Assembly: GCA_052169395.1 (NCBI GenBank)
Contig: JBQNCN010000001.1
Span: forward strand, 434,001 to 498,000
From: Fimenecus sp052169395
GTDB lineage: Bacteria > Bacillota > Clostridia > Oscillospirales > Acutalibacteraceae
DNA: 64,000 bases
Reading direction: 5' to 3'
Part shown: piece after piece, positions 7,366 to 16,585 of the stretch
Numbering within the stretch: the first letter of the stretch is position 1
Layout of the letters: every line of letters starts with the position of its first letter
Notes under the pieces: model-generated
The model's database searches: none
What the model was told of the DNA's origin: nothing
The model's input: only the letters and a program-made list of their open reading frames with translations
Program-made: the position numbers and the translations under genes

Positions 7366-8670
7366 ATGGCACAAAATATTAAAAAAAGCCGTAGGGTAGG
7401 CAAATTAAGAAAACCTGTAAATTGGCTTATAATGCTTGTACTGCTCACAGCATTTCAGCTATCCTGCGCAATTTCAATCAAGCTTAATTCAAAAGATATT
7501 CCCTCTGTGACAATTGCAACAGTTTTTGGAGCCTATCTTTTTATAGAATGGATATACTTTATTTTTTATGGAATTATATTAAAAAGAAAAAGTTTTGAAA
7601 TTGAGCTTATTGCATTTTATCTTACAGGACTTGGACTTGCCATAACCACATCCGTATATCCTGACAAAGCCATTGTTCAATTCATTGCAATTCTTGCCGG
7701 AATAATAACTTTTATCTTACTTTTATGGATTCTTGCAGATATTGAAAGAGTCATAAAGCTCAGACGTCCTGTTGCAATAGTTGCTCTTATTGTTTTAGTA
7801 ATAACACTAATCCTTGCAAAAGATATACACGGTGCAAGAAACTGGATTTTTATAGGAAATTTTTCAATACAACCTTCTGAAATTATTAAAATAGCATTTA
7901 TTTTTGTAGGTGCGGCAACACTTGAATACTTACAAACAACACGTTCACTCACAATTTATCTTGCATTTGCACTTTCATGTATAGGCGGTCTTTTCATTAT
8001 GCGTGATTTCGGCACAGCACTTATTTTCTTTTTCACCTTTATAGTTCTTGCTTTTATGCGTTCGGGCGACATAAGAACTCTTTTACTTGTATGTGCAGGT
8101 GCGACAGTAGGCGGAGGGCTTGTTTTAACCTTCAAACCTTATGTTTTAAGGCGATTTAAAACATACAGACATATTTGGGAATTTGCAGACGGAAAAGGAT
8201 ATCAACAAGTCAGGGTTCTTATTTTTTCAGTTTCAGGTGGCCTTTTCGGAGTCGGTCTCGGCAACGGAAAACTAAGACATATTTTTGCCGCAACGGAAGA
8301 TCTTGCATTCGGAATGGTTGCAGAAGAATTCGGTCTTATAATAGCCTTTTCAATAATTCTTACATATGTTGCGCTTCTTGTCTATTCCATAAGATATACA
8401 AAAGGTACAAGATCGGCATTTTACTCTATTGCTGCTGTATCTGCAGCATCTCTTATGCTTTTCCAGGCATCACTACATATTTTCGGTATAACTGATTTGT
8501 TGCCATGGACAGGCGTAACTCTTCCGTTTATAAGTCGTGGGGGTTCATCAATAATCTGTTGTTGGGGACTTGCAGCACTTATAAAATCTGTAGATATACG
8601 AACATATAAAAGATATGACAAATTCAGAAATATTCCAGTTATTACTGAATACAAAGGAGATACGAAATGA
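7366..8670 (+). CDS. RodA/FtsW/SpoVE-family peptidoglycan glycosyltransferase
   Basis: A 434-residue SEDS protein with about ten membrane segments. It shows the family blocks GARNWI...FSIQPSEIIK (about residues 145-170), an ATEDLAFGMVAEEFG block carrying the presumed catalytic Asp, and PFISRGGSS near the C terminus. SEDS proteins polymerise lipid II into glycan strands together with a class B PBP, and such a PBP is the very next gene with a 4-bp ATGA overlap. Whether it serves division, elongation or sporulation cannot be settled from sequence. GGAGG lies 6 nt before the ATG. Confidence 0.93.
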   Translation: MAQNIKKSRRVGKLRKPVNWLIMLVLLTAFQLSCAISIKLNSKDIPSVTIATVFGAYLFIEWIYFIFYGIILKRKSFEIELIAFYLTGLGLAITTSVYPDKAIVQFIAILAGIITFILLLWILADIERVIKLRRPVAIVALIVLVITLILAKDIHGARNWIFIGNFSIQPSEIIKIAFIFVGAATLEYLQTTRSLTIYLAFALSCIGGLFIMRDFGTALIFFFTFIVLAFMRSGDIRTLLLVCAGATVGGGLVLTFKPYVLRRFKTYRHIWEFADGKGYQQVRVLIFSVSGGLFGVGLGNGKLRHIFAATEDLAFGMVAEEFGLIIAFSIILTYVALLVYSIRYTKGTRSAFYSIAAVSAASLMLFQASLHIFGITDLLPWTGVTLPFISRGGSSIICCWGLAALIKSVDIRTYKRYDKFRNIPVITEYKGDTK

Positions 8671-10073
8671 AAAGAATGGCACTAAGAGCCTCCATGCTCT
8701 ATATTTTCATTTTAGTTTTCCTTTCCGGTGCTATTTATCTTGCTTTTACATTTTCAAAAAATGCAAATAAATGGGCAATGAGTCGGATGAATACACATTT
8801 ATATAAATCCGGAAATCTTACGGTTGCAGGAAATATAACTGACAGAAACGGTAAAATGCTTGCTTCAACCGTTGACGAAAAGCGTATCTACAATGATGAT
8901 AAAAATATAAGAACATCAACAATGCACATAGTCGGAGATTCACAGGGTTATATTTCAACAGGTGTTCAAAACTCTTACGGAAACAGTCTTGTAGGATATA
9001 ATATAATAGACGGTGTATATAACCTTAAAAAATATGGAAAAGGAAATGATATATCTCTTACCATAGATTCAGAACTTAATGCCGCAGCATATAAAGCACT
9101 CAACGGAAATCACGGTACGGTAGGCGTTATGAACTATAAAACAGGTGAACTTTTATGTGTAGTTTCCGCTCCATCATATGACATTGCGAATAAACCCTCA
9201 CAGGAAATAAATAATGATACCACAGGTAAATGGAACGGCGTTTATATAAACAAACTTTTTACAGGAGTTTATGTTCCGGGTTCAACTTTTAAAATTATTA
9301 CAACCGTTTCGGCGCTTGAAAATATTCCTGATATAGAGTCTCAAAAATTTAAATGCAAAGGATATTATGAAGTCGATGGAGGAAAGATAATTTGTGCGGG
9401 AACTCATGGAAGTACCAATCTTAAAAATGCACTTAACAACTCCTGTAACTCAGCATTTGGACAAATTGCTATTGAACTTGGCAAAGACAAACTTCAAAAT
9501 ACAGCAAATAAATTCGGTATAAACGAAAATCTCTATGTAGACGGAATTAGATGTAAATCGGGAAATTTCACATTTAAAGATACAGATGATAATTTGGCTT
9601 TAGGCTGGGCAGGTATAGGTCAACATACAACTATAGTAAATCCACTAAGAATGCTTACCGTTGTCTGTGCTGTTGCAAACGGAGGAAGTTCCCCGGAACC
9701 ACATATTATACAAAATATATCCTCACCGTCAGGCAATAAAATATATACACTTTCACAAAAAAATATGAAACCTTATATGAGTGCGGACATTGCTAAAAAA
9801 ACTGATGAACTTTTACGTTCTGATGTATTGAATAATTATGGAGAACATAGATTTCCTAATCTTAAAATGGCAGGTAAAACAGGAACTGCAGAAGTTTCAT
9901 CTGAAAAAAACGGTGCAGCACCACACTCATGGTTTGTAGGATATTCACAAAGAGATGATCTTCCCCTTGCAATTGTTGTAGTATGTGAAAATGCAGGTTC
10001 CGCCTCAAAAAAAGCGATTCCCGTTTCAAACGATGTTATGCAGGCGGCAATTAAATATTACAAAGTAAAATAA
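8667..10073 (+). CDS. Class B penicillin-binding protein (PbpA-like transpeptidase)
   Basis: An N-terminal anchor (about 10-28) is followed by a short dimerisation region and a transpeptidase domain with all three motifs: STFK (S206, K209), SCN (259-261) and KTG (404-406). At 468 residues it is compact and lacks PASTA repeats, like actinobacterial PbpA rather than typical Firmicute PBP2 or SpoVD. It crosslinks stem peptides outside the membrane and is the expected partner of the SEDS protein encoded just upstream. It is the last gene of the three-gene operon. Confidence 0.92.
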   Translation: MKRMALRASMLYIFILVFLSGAIYLAFTFSKNANKWAMSRMNTHLYKSGNLTVAGNITDRNGKMLASTVDEKRIYNDDKNIRTSTMHIVGDSQGYISTGVQNSYGNSLVGYNIIDGVYNLKKYGKGNDISLTIDSELNAAAYKALNGNHGTVGVMNYKTGELLCVVSAPSYDIANKPSQEINNDTTGKWNGVYINKLFTGVYVPGSTFKIITTVSALENIPDIESQKFKCKGYYEVDGGKIICAGTHGSTNLKNALNNSCNSAFGQIAIELGKDKLQNTANKFGINENLYVDGIRCKSGNFTFKDTDDNLALGWAGIGQHTTIVNPLRMLTVVCAVANGGSSPEPHIIQNISSPSGNKIYTLSQKNMKPYMSADIAKKTDELLRSDVLNNYGEHRFPNLKMAGKTGTAEVSSEKNGAAPHSWFVGYSQRDDLPLAIVVVCENAGSASKKAIPVSNDVMQAAIKYYKVK

Positions 10074-10080
10074 AAAATAA

Positions 10081-10111
10081 AAAGAGTGCAAATTTAATGC
10101 ACTCTTTTTAT
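10081..10111. terminator. Bidirectional terminator between the PBP gene and trpS
   Basis: AAAGAGTGCA/TGCACTCTTT stem with a 9-nt AT-rich loop, A run on the left and T run on the right; it serves the converging PBP and trpS transcripts. Confidence 0.9.
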
Positions 10112-10112
10112 T

Positions 10113-11156
10113 TCATCCAAAATAATCTATATTCATAGCCTTAACCATTCGGTCAAGCGTTTTAGCTGCATCCTGCTCAGCCTCGATTGAGCCTTTTTTC
10201 AATATATTCATAATTTCGGGAATATCCTTTGAAAGCTCTTCTCTCTTTTCTCTTATCGGCCTTAATGTTTCCTGCATTACATTGTTAAGAAATTTCTTAA
10301 CTTTAACATCGCCAAGTCCGCCCCGTCGATAATGCTCCTTAAGCTCCTCAAGATTTTTATAATCAGATAAAAACTCATCAAAAAATTCATCTCTACAAAA
10401 AGCATCAAGATATATAAAAACAGGGTTGCCACCTGTCTTTCCCGGATCCTCTACTCTTAAATGGTTCGGATCTGTAAACATAGACATTATCTTTTTTCTT
10501 ATATCATCTTCACTGTCGGAAAGATAAATGCAGTTTCCTATTGATTTACTCATTTTCTCTTTACCATCAGTTCCCGGAAGTCTTTTTGATGCCTCATTTT
10601 CAGGAAGAAGTGCCTTAGGTTCTACAAGAGTTTCACCATAAAGTAAATTGAACGACCTTACAATTTCTCTTGCTTGCTCAAGCATAGGAAGCTGATCCTC
10701 TCCTACAGGAACAGTATCTGCATCAAACGCAACAATATCAGCAGTCTGACTTACAGGATATGTAAGAAAACCCATTGGAATTGAATTCTCAAATTTACGA
10801 AGTTTCAGTTCAGCTTTAACAGTCGGATTTCTCTCAAGTCTTGAAAGAGTTACCAAATTCATAAAATAAAATGTAAGTTCTTTAAGTTCAGGAATTTGCG
10901 ACTGTATAAAAACTCTTGATTTTTCAGGATCAATTCCACACGCAAAATAATCAAGAGCAACTTCCTTCACATTATCCCTAACTTTCTGAGGATTTCCAAA
11001 ATTATCGGTAAGTGCTTGGTCATCAGCAATCATAATGTTTATTTTTTCAAATTTTCCACTGTTTTGAAGTTCAACTCTATTTCTCAAGGAGCCTACATAA
11101 TGTCCTATATGTAGTCTTCCTGTGGGTCTATCTGCAGTTAATATTATTTTTTTCAT
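10113..11156 (-). CDS. trpS: Tryptophanyl-tRNA synthetase
   Basis: A 347-residue class I synthetase with HIGH at 16-19 (in GRLHIGHYVG) and KMSKS at 201-205. The GEDQLPMLEQAREI segment matches the family. It charges tRNA-Trp. The start codon follows directly after the galT stop (TAA-ATG), with GAGG in the end of galT acting as ribosome site, so the two genes are coupled. No T-box leader is visible, consistent with expression as an internal operon gene. Confidence 0.96.
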   Translation of the reverse strand: MKKIILTADRPTGRLHIGHYVGSLRNRVELQNSGKFEKINIMIADDQALTDNFGNPQKVRDNVKEVALDYFACGIDPEKSRVFIQSQIPELKELTFYFMNLVTLSRLERNPTVKAELKLRKFENSIPMGFLTYPVSQTADIVAFDADTVPVGEDQLPMLEQAREIVRSFNLLYGETLVEPKALLPENEASKRLPGTDGKEKMSKSIGNCIYLSDSEDDIRKKIMSMFTDPNHLRVEDPGKTGGNPVFIYLDAFCRDEFFDEFLSDYKNLEELKEHYRRGGLGDVKVKKFLNNVMQETLRPIREKREELSKDIPEIMNILKKGSIEAEQDAAKTLDRMVKAMNIDYFG

Positions 11157-12674
11157 TTAATTTGTTACCTCGTTTACTTCTTTTACAAAACGTAAGAATT
11201 GTTTTTTTCCCAATTCCGTTCTTTCAAAAACTCCACACTGTTCAAGAATTTTCAGAAATACAATTCCTATTTCTTCTTTAATTATATCTTCCGCCGTTTC
11301 AAAATTAAAGTCGCTATGATTTTCTAAAATTTCCTTTGCCCAATCACTATGCTTTGAAATTTCCGGAATTTCATCAATACATTCACCAGATAACATCGCA
11401 TCTTTCAAAAGTTTTATCTCATTTTTCAACCTTGACGGTAAAACCGCAAGTCCCATAACCTCAATAAGTCCGATATTTTCTTTTTTCAAATGATGATATT
11501 CCTTATGTGGATGATAAATTCCATCAGGATATTCTTTTGTTGTTCTATTGTTGCGAAGGACAAGATCAATCTGATAATTTCCATTCAGCATTCTTACAAT
11601 AGGCGTTATTGTATTATGTGGCATATTGTCGGTATAAGCATATATATTTGCCTCTTCATCAGTATAACTGCGCCACTTTGTTAAAATCTTATCCGAAAGA
11701 GAGGCGAGTTTTTCCGGGTTTTCAGCAGTAAGCCTTATAACGCTCATAGGCCATTTTACAATTCCTGCCTGTATATCCTCAAATCCATTAAAATAAAGTT
11801 CCGTTTCAATGGGAGAATTTGCCATAGCAAAACTGTAATTTCCGCCTTGAAAATGTTCATGCGTCAAAATTGAACCCCCGACTATTGGAAGGTCGGCATT
11901 TGAACCGACAAAATAATGTGGTACAAACGAAACAAAATCAAAAAGTTTTAAAAAAGTGGATTTGTTTATAACCATAGGTGTATGTGTCTCATTAAACACT
12001 ATGCAATGCTCATTATAATAAGAATAGGGACTGTACTGCACATACCAATTTTCCTCATTAAGCGTTATAGGAATTATCCTTATATTTTCTCTTGCAGGAT
12101 GATTTAATCTTCCAAAATATCCTGTGTTTTCAGAACAAAGCTGACATTTAGGATATGAAGAATTTTTCATTTTCAAAGCTGCCGCTATTGCCTTCGGATC
12201 TTTTTCAGGTTTTGATAAATTTATAGTAATATCAATATCACCATATTCCGTTTTGGTAATCCATTTTAAATCCTTTTTTATTCTGTCCGTTCTTATATAA
12301 TTTACAGTCTGACAAAATTTATAAAACATATCTGCAGCAATCTTAGCTCCATAAGCTTTATATGCTGAAAAAATTCCTGAAACAACCTCTGACGGTCTCG
12401 GAGTTATAACACCCATTAATCTTGTGTCCAAAAGGTCTTTATATACTATGCTGTCCTCAATGATTTTATTTTTTACGGCATAATCCAAAATCTCATCTAA
12501 AATCTCCTGTATTTCAAGTCCTTCTGAGCTTTCATTATTGAATCTTTCATCAAAATCTTCAACACCCAAAATTCCAATCAACGTATTCCTTGCCCATATC
12601 TTGTCAAACTCACCTATTAAGCCCTTTTTAACCGCATAATCAGTTAAAATCGAAATGCTTTTGCTTATATCCAC
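11157..12674 (-). CDS. galT: UDP-glucose--hexose-1-phosphate uridylyltransferase (class II GalT)
   Basis: The 505-residue length and the block GGSILTHEHFQGG, with its active-site His-x-His, mark the Firmicutes-type class II GalT. It converts galactose-1-phosphate plus UDP-glucose to glucose-1-phosphate plus UDP-galactose in the Leloir pathway. No galK or galE is adjacent; the gene is embedded in a mixed operon between a small anchored Cys/His protein and trpS. A GH35 beta-galactosidase 24 kb away is the only other galactose gene in the window. Confidence 0.93.
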   Translation of the reverse strand: MDISKSISILTDYAVKKGLIGEFDKIWARNTLIGILGVEDFDERFNNESSEGLEIQEILDEILDYAVKNKIIEDSIVYKDLLDTRLMGVITPRPSEVVSGIFSAYKAYGAKIAADMFYKFCQTVNYIRTDRIKKDLKWITKTEYGDIDITINLSKPEKDPKAIAAALKMKNSSYPKCQLCSENTGYFGRLNHPARENIRIIPITLNEENWYVQYSPYSYYNEHCIVFNETHTPMVINKSTFLKLFDFVSFVPHYFVGSNADLPIVGGSILTHEHFQGGNYSFAMANSPIETELYFNGFEDIQAGIVKWPMSVIRLTAENPEKLASLSDKILTKWRSYTDEEANIYAYTDNMPHNTITPIVRMLNGNYQIDLVLRNNRTTKEYPDGIYHPHKEYHHLKKENIGLIEVMGLAVLPSRLKNEIKLLKDAMLSGECIDEIPEISKHSDWAKEILENHSDFNFETAEDIIKEEIGIVFLKILEQCGVFERTELGKKQFLRFVKEVNEVTN

Positions 12675-12686
12675 AATATCACCACT

Positions 12687-13064
12687 TTATTTTTTATCTT
12701 TTATATTGCAACTTCCACACACCGTATATCCGTCCTTTAAAATTTGTCCAAGAGTATCTGTCCTAACAACAGATTTTTTATCATCTGAAAGTTTTTTTGC
12801 ATATTTACAATCCGGCGAATGTATCTTTTTTGTTTCCGTATTTATCACATATATCTTTTCTTCATATTTTATTTTCTCTTTCGCTGTAGTTGAATCTGCA
12901 GTTATTTCATTATAATAAGATATTCCTACCGTTGTTTCGCCATTTTCAGAATTTTTATACATACTTCTGTTTTCAAATATCTCATACACTAAAATAAACG
13001 AAGAAATAATAATACATACACTTAAAATACTGATACAAGTTTGTTCATTTTTTGTGAATTTCAT
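12687..13064 (-). CDS. Membrane-anchored small protein with H-x3-C...C-x2-C domain
   Basis: A 125-residue protein with one membrane helix (about 9-28) and a C-terminal domain starting at YVINTETKK and carrying H82, C86, C116 and C119 (HSPDC and CGSC). This spacing matches the Ada-like/nuclease-associated Cys-rich domain often written as KxxHxxxC...GxxPCxxC, probably a zinc site or disulfide knot. The positive N terminus suggests the domain lies outside the membrane. It overlaps the upstream gene at TAATG, and that gene ends in the same type of domain. The function is unknown. Confidence 0.75.
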   Translation of the reverse strand: MKFTKNEQTCISILSVCIIISSFILVYEIFENRSMYKNSENGETTVGISYYNEITADSTTAKEKIKYEEKIYVINTETKKIHSPDCKYAKKLSDDKKSVVRTDTLGQILKDGYTVCGSCNIKDKK

Positions 13065-13846
13065 TATTCACCCTTATACTCCCTACATTTACAATAAGAA
13101 CAAAAATTATATCCGTGTGAGGTGTAATCATCAATTTCATCCTTTGAAAACTCCATACGTCTTGTTTCTGAAATATCTTTAGCCTTTGGACAACTTATAG
13201 AATGTATAAGCATTGTTTTTCTATCTGAAACAAGATTTTCAGAAATTTCATTTGAGAAAAACCCTTTTTGATTTTCAATATTTCTATTTGTTTCGGTATT
13301 AGTCGTCTTTTCCGTTAAATTTTGTCTTTGTGTGTATCCTTTATTCTTTGACCCAAAGCTTATTTTAGGACTTAAATTTATATTAAACCTATCCCCTGTT
13401 CGCCTTGTATTTTTCTCTTTCAATTCAGGTTCATAGTCTTTATTTTTTTCTTTTTCATATGAATTTTTATAAACGGATGAAGTCATTTCTTTTTTAGTTA
13501 AAGAAGATCTATACTCATCATAGCTTTGTATATTTTCTGTATAACCATTTTTTTCCATATTATTTTCAGTCGTATGTTCTTTTTCTGAAATTTTAGTCCA
13601 ATTAGAACTGTTTTCTTTAAAACTCTTAAGATTTTTCTCTCTTTTTATTTCAGAATTTTTATATGCAAAAAACAATGATAAAAAAAGCAATAACAAACAA
13701 AAAAGCGAAAGAAAAGCAAATATTGCCGTCTTTTTTCTTCGTTCAGAGTTGTTTTCTTTCACATTTTGGACATCCGCCGATGTCGCAGAATCTGACAGTG
13801 CATCCTCAACTGTTATCTTTATTTTTTCATTATCACTATTAGCCAT
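13064..13846 (-). CDS. Membrane-anchored protein with disordered linker and H-x3-C...C-x2-C domain
   Basis: 260 residues: a cytoplasmic tail ending in RRKK, a membrane helix at about 41-61, a Lys/Glu/Asn/Thr-rich linker of about 145 residues with no obvious fold, and a C-terminal domain with H215, C219, C249 and C252 (HSISC and CSYC). The final domain is paralogous to that of the next gene, so the two are likely tandem relatives with different linker lengths. The linker could span the peptidoglycan layer. It overlaps the end of the U32 gene by 8 bp. The function is not recognised. Confidence 0.72.
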   Translation of the reverse strand: MANSDNEKIKITVEDALSDSATSADVQNVKENNSERRKKTAIFAFLSLFCLLLLFLSLFFAYKNSEIKREKNLKSFKENSSNWTKISEKEHTTENNMEKNGYTENIQSYDEYRSSLTKKEMTSSVYKNSYEKEKNKDYEPELKEKNTRRTGDRFNINLSPKISFGSKNKGYTQRQNLTEKTTNTETNRNIENQKGFFSNEISENLVSDRKTMLIHSISCPKAKDISETRRMEFSKDEIDDYTSHGYNFCSYCKCREYKGE

Positions 13847-15089
13847 TTAACTGTTTCCTCAAAAGTGTCCCATAAGGAAGTACTAAATCCGATTTGATTA
13901 AAAACTTCATACATGCAATAGGGGTACTTTCAATAGGATTTTTATTTATATCAAAAATTTCTTCCGCTTTAAGTTCAAAATTTTTGCTTTTTGGTACAAG
14001 AATATCTAAAGTATCTCCCTTAAAAAATTTATTGCGCTGTTCACAATAAATATATCCGTTTTCACATTTTTCAACAATTCCAACAAATTCACAATGCCGT
14101 ATATAACCTCCCTCATAGGCTATTTTCGCATCATCAATAGGCTTATCATAATAAAATCCAGTATCATATCGTCTATATGAAATTTTTTTTGTTTCATCAA
14201 CTATCCATTTAGGCGTTTCAAATTCTTTTGAAGGATTTTTCATAAATTCATTAACAGCATTTTTATATGCACTTGTAATTACAGCGGAATAGTAAGCGCT
14301 TTTCGCTCTCCCTTCAATTTTAAATGAACTTACACCCGCATAATAAAGTTCAGCAATATGTTCAATCATATTAAGGTCTTTTGAATTAAAAATATAAGTT
14401 CCTTCTTCATTTTGAAGCATTGGAAAATCTTCATTCGGTCTTGTCTTTTCAACAACTGAATATTTCCACCTACAAGGCTGTGCACATTTTCCATCATTTG
14501 CTCTTCTTCCAGTCAGATAATCTGAAATAAGACAACGACCTGAAAAAGACATACACATCGCACCATGAACAAAACATTCAATTTCCAGCGTCTCCGGTGT
14601 ATTGCTTCTAATTTCTTTTATTTCCTCAAGTGAAAGTTCTCTTGCAAGAACTATTCTTTCAGCTCCCATTTGAACCCAAAAATTTGCCGTTCTTGAATTT
14701 ATTATCCCACTTTGGGTTGAAATATGAATAGAGATATTCGGACAAATCTCCTTACAAAGCATAAAAACACCAGGATCGGTTATAATAAAAGCATCTATCG
14801 GTATATTTTTCACCTCTGAAAGAAGCTCCGATAAAGCTTTTATATCCTTATCCTTCGGCATTACATTTAAGACAGTATACACCTTTACATTGTTTTTATG
14901 TGCAAATTCCACTGCATTTGCAAGTTCTTCAGGAGTGAAGTTTTCAGCGCTGTTTCTCATTCCAAATCTATTAAGACCGACATAAACTGCATCTGCACCG
15001 AATCTGATAACAGAATCAAAGCGCTCGCGGTCTCCTGCGGGCGCTAGTACTTCCGGTTTTTTAAATTTATAGGCTTCTAAATCACTCAT
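13839..15089 (-). CDS. Peptidase U32-family protein (TrhP/RlhA-like RNA hydroxylation)
   Basis: The N terminus KPEVLAPAGDRERFD and the signature ECFVHGAMCMSFSGRC place it in family U32. The spaced cysteines (CMSFSGRC and CAQPC) are the conserved set. Bacillus and E. coli relatives (TrhP, RlhA) are required for 5-hydroxylation of uridine or cytidine in RNA rather than proteolysis, so a tRNA U34 role is likely. At 416 residues it is the usual single-domain size. It follows mltG with an 8-bp overlap, the same order as yrrL-yrrN/O in Bacillus, which supports the assignment. Confidence 0.9.
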   Translation of the reverse strand: MSDLEAYKFKKPEVLAPAGDRERFDSVIRFGADAVYVGLNRFGMRNSAENFTPEELANAVEFAHKNNVKVYTVLNVMPKDKDIKALSELLSEVKNIPIDAFIITDPGVFMLCKEICPNISIHISTQSGIINSRTANFWVQMGAERIVLARELSLEEIKEIRSNTPETLEIECFVHGAMCMSFSGRCLISDYLTGRRANDGKCAQPCRWKYSVVEKTRPNEDFPMLQNEEGTYIFNSKDLNMIEHIAELYYAGVSSFKIEGRAKSAYYSAVITSAYKNAVNEFMKNPSKEFETPKWIVDETKKISYRRYDTGFYYDKPIDDAKIAYEGGYIRHCEFVGIVEKCENGYIYCEQRNKFFKGDTLDILVPKSKNFELKAEEIFDINKNPIESTPIACMKFLIKSDLVLPYGTLLRKQLNG

Positions 15090-16581
15090 TGTTCTTATTT
15101 TTTTCAGCCGCCTTATTAACTCTTAAAATCTCAATAGCATTACTTTGACGCTGTGCATCTGTTGACGCAAGATAAATTTTACCGTTAACATCATGTGCAA
15201 AGAAAAAGTAATTTGATTTATCAGGATTTACCGCTGCTTTTAGAGCGTCTATACCGGGGTTACCTATTGCACCTGCAGGAAGACCCTCACACTTATATGT
15301 GCTGTAAGCGTTTACAAACTTATCAATTTTAGTTTTATCGGTAAGATTAGTTTTTATAAAATCCTCAATATAATGTGTGGTTGAATCACATTGAAGAGTC
15401 GGATAAAGCCCCTGATTTTTAAGACGATTCACAAGAACTCCGGATATGGCATTCATCTGTCCTTTATCCCCGGCTTCCTTTTGAATTATAGAGGCAAGCC
15501 TTACTGCCTGATCTGCCGTAAGACCAAGGGCGTCTGCTTGTTTTTGCATATCCGCTGTCCATTTATTTTTAAAGTTTGATAAAAATACTCTTACAACTGC
15601 TGAAGCATTTTCTTCCTTAAAAAACTCATAAGTATCGGGATAGAAAAAGCCTTCAAGAACCCTATATCTGTCAGCTCTATTATTTATACCTTTAAGGAAG
15701 GCGTATTCATTTGAGAAATCAACATCATTTATCGCCGCATAAAGAGAATTGGCATCGCATACTCCATTTGCAGCAAGTTTCTGCACAATCTGATCTATGG
15801 TAAAACCTTCAGGGAAGGTTATCGTTACCGTTTCACCGGATTTCGGCGGCTGTTTTATCGTATATAGCATTTTTTCAACGCCCATAGATTTATTAAGATA
15901 ATAAATTCCGGTCATATAGTTGCCGTCTTTTATTTTACGCGCTTTTGCATATGCAGTACAGAAAAGCCGATGCTTTATAAGCTTCTTTTTTGATAAAAGC
16001 TTAATCGCTGTTCTCGTGTTCATATTTGCAGGCACATTTACCTCAACAGTTTTATCCGCTTTTCTTCCAATTGCAAGAACATCATTCATACAAGAAATTG
16101 TAAAAATTGAAAGCACAACACTTATTGCTATACAAATCGCAAAAAATGAAAACCCTTTTTTATGATTTTTTATAAGCTGAGAAAAACTCATGGATGAAAT
16201 TATAAAGCTTTTTCTCTTTCCTTTCCTTCTTACAGCAGTACCATTTTTTTTATAAACAACTGCTCTGTTCTGCGAAGCAGCTGTACTAATCGCACCCGGT
16301 TTATATATCTTAACATCAGATTCAAGCGCTTTTTTACTTCTTGAAACAGTTTCTCTCTTTGGCTGCACTACTCTTGTATTTGAAGTTTTGCCAAAGTTAT
16401 CATCTATATTCTTAATATTTACTTTAAAGCCTGATGACACTGAATCAGACTTTTCTTTTGACCTTTTGCGTATAATCGGAGAAAACGCTCTTTCGTCATC
16501 ATCATTAATTTCATTAGCCTTTTTTGTATAAACATTTAATAGATCTTTATATGAATCATCTTTATATGAATCATCTTTCAA
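15082..16581 (-). CDS. mltG: Endolytic murein transglycosylase MltG
   Basis: A 499-residue protein with a long disordered, Lys/Ser-rich cytoplasmic segment (1-140), one membrane helix (about 143-164) and a YceG domain. The domain shows PEGFTIDQI, EGFFYPDTYEF, catalytic Glu369 in IIQKEAGDKG, and LQCDSTTHYI. MltG cuts nascent glycan strands at the outer membrane face and limits their length. The start is a TTG at 16579-16581 with GGAGG 7 nt before it. The first codons contain a 15-bp tandem repeat encoding DDSYK twice. Confidence 0.94.
   Translation of the reverse strand: MKDDSYKDDSYKDLLNVYTKKANEINDDDERAFSPIIRKRSKEKSDSVSSGFKVNIKNIDDNFGKTSNTRVVQPKRETVSRSKKALESDVKIYKPGAISTAASQNRAVVYKKNGTAVRRKGKRKSFIISSMSFSQLIKNHKKGFSFFAICIAISVVLSIFTISCMNDVLAIGRKADKTVEVNVPANMNTRTAIKLLSKKKLIKHRLFCTAYAKARKIKDGNYMTGIYYLNKSMGVEKMLYTIKQPPKSGETVTITFPEGFTIDQIVQKLAANGVCDANSLYAAINDVDFSNEYAFLKGINNRADRYRVLEGFFYPDTYEFFKEENASAVVRVFLSNFKNKWTADMQKQADALGLTADQAVRLASIIQKEAGDKGQMNAISGVLVNRLKNQGLYPTLQCDSTTHYIEDFIKTNLTDKTKIDKFVNAYSTYKCEGLPAGAIGNPGIDALKAAVNPDKSNYFFFAHDVNGKIYLASTDAQRQSNAIEILRVNKAAEKNKNNE
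16551..16580. repeat. 15-bp tandem duplication at the mltG 5' end
   Basis: TCATCTTTATATGAA occurs in tandem just inside the mltG start, adding one extra DDSYK copy to the protein. It looks like a simple replication-slippage product in a disordered tail. Confidence 0.75.
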
Positions 16582-16585
16582 AGTA

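Noticed and set aside
7677..7952. Minus-strand frame within the RodA/FtsW gene
   Set aside because: Antisense shadow of a membrane-protein coding region.
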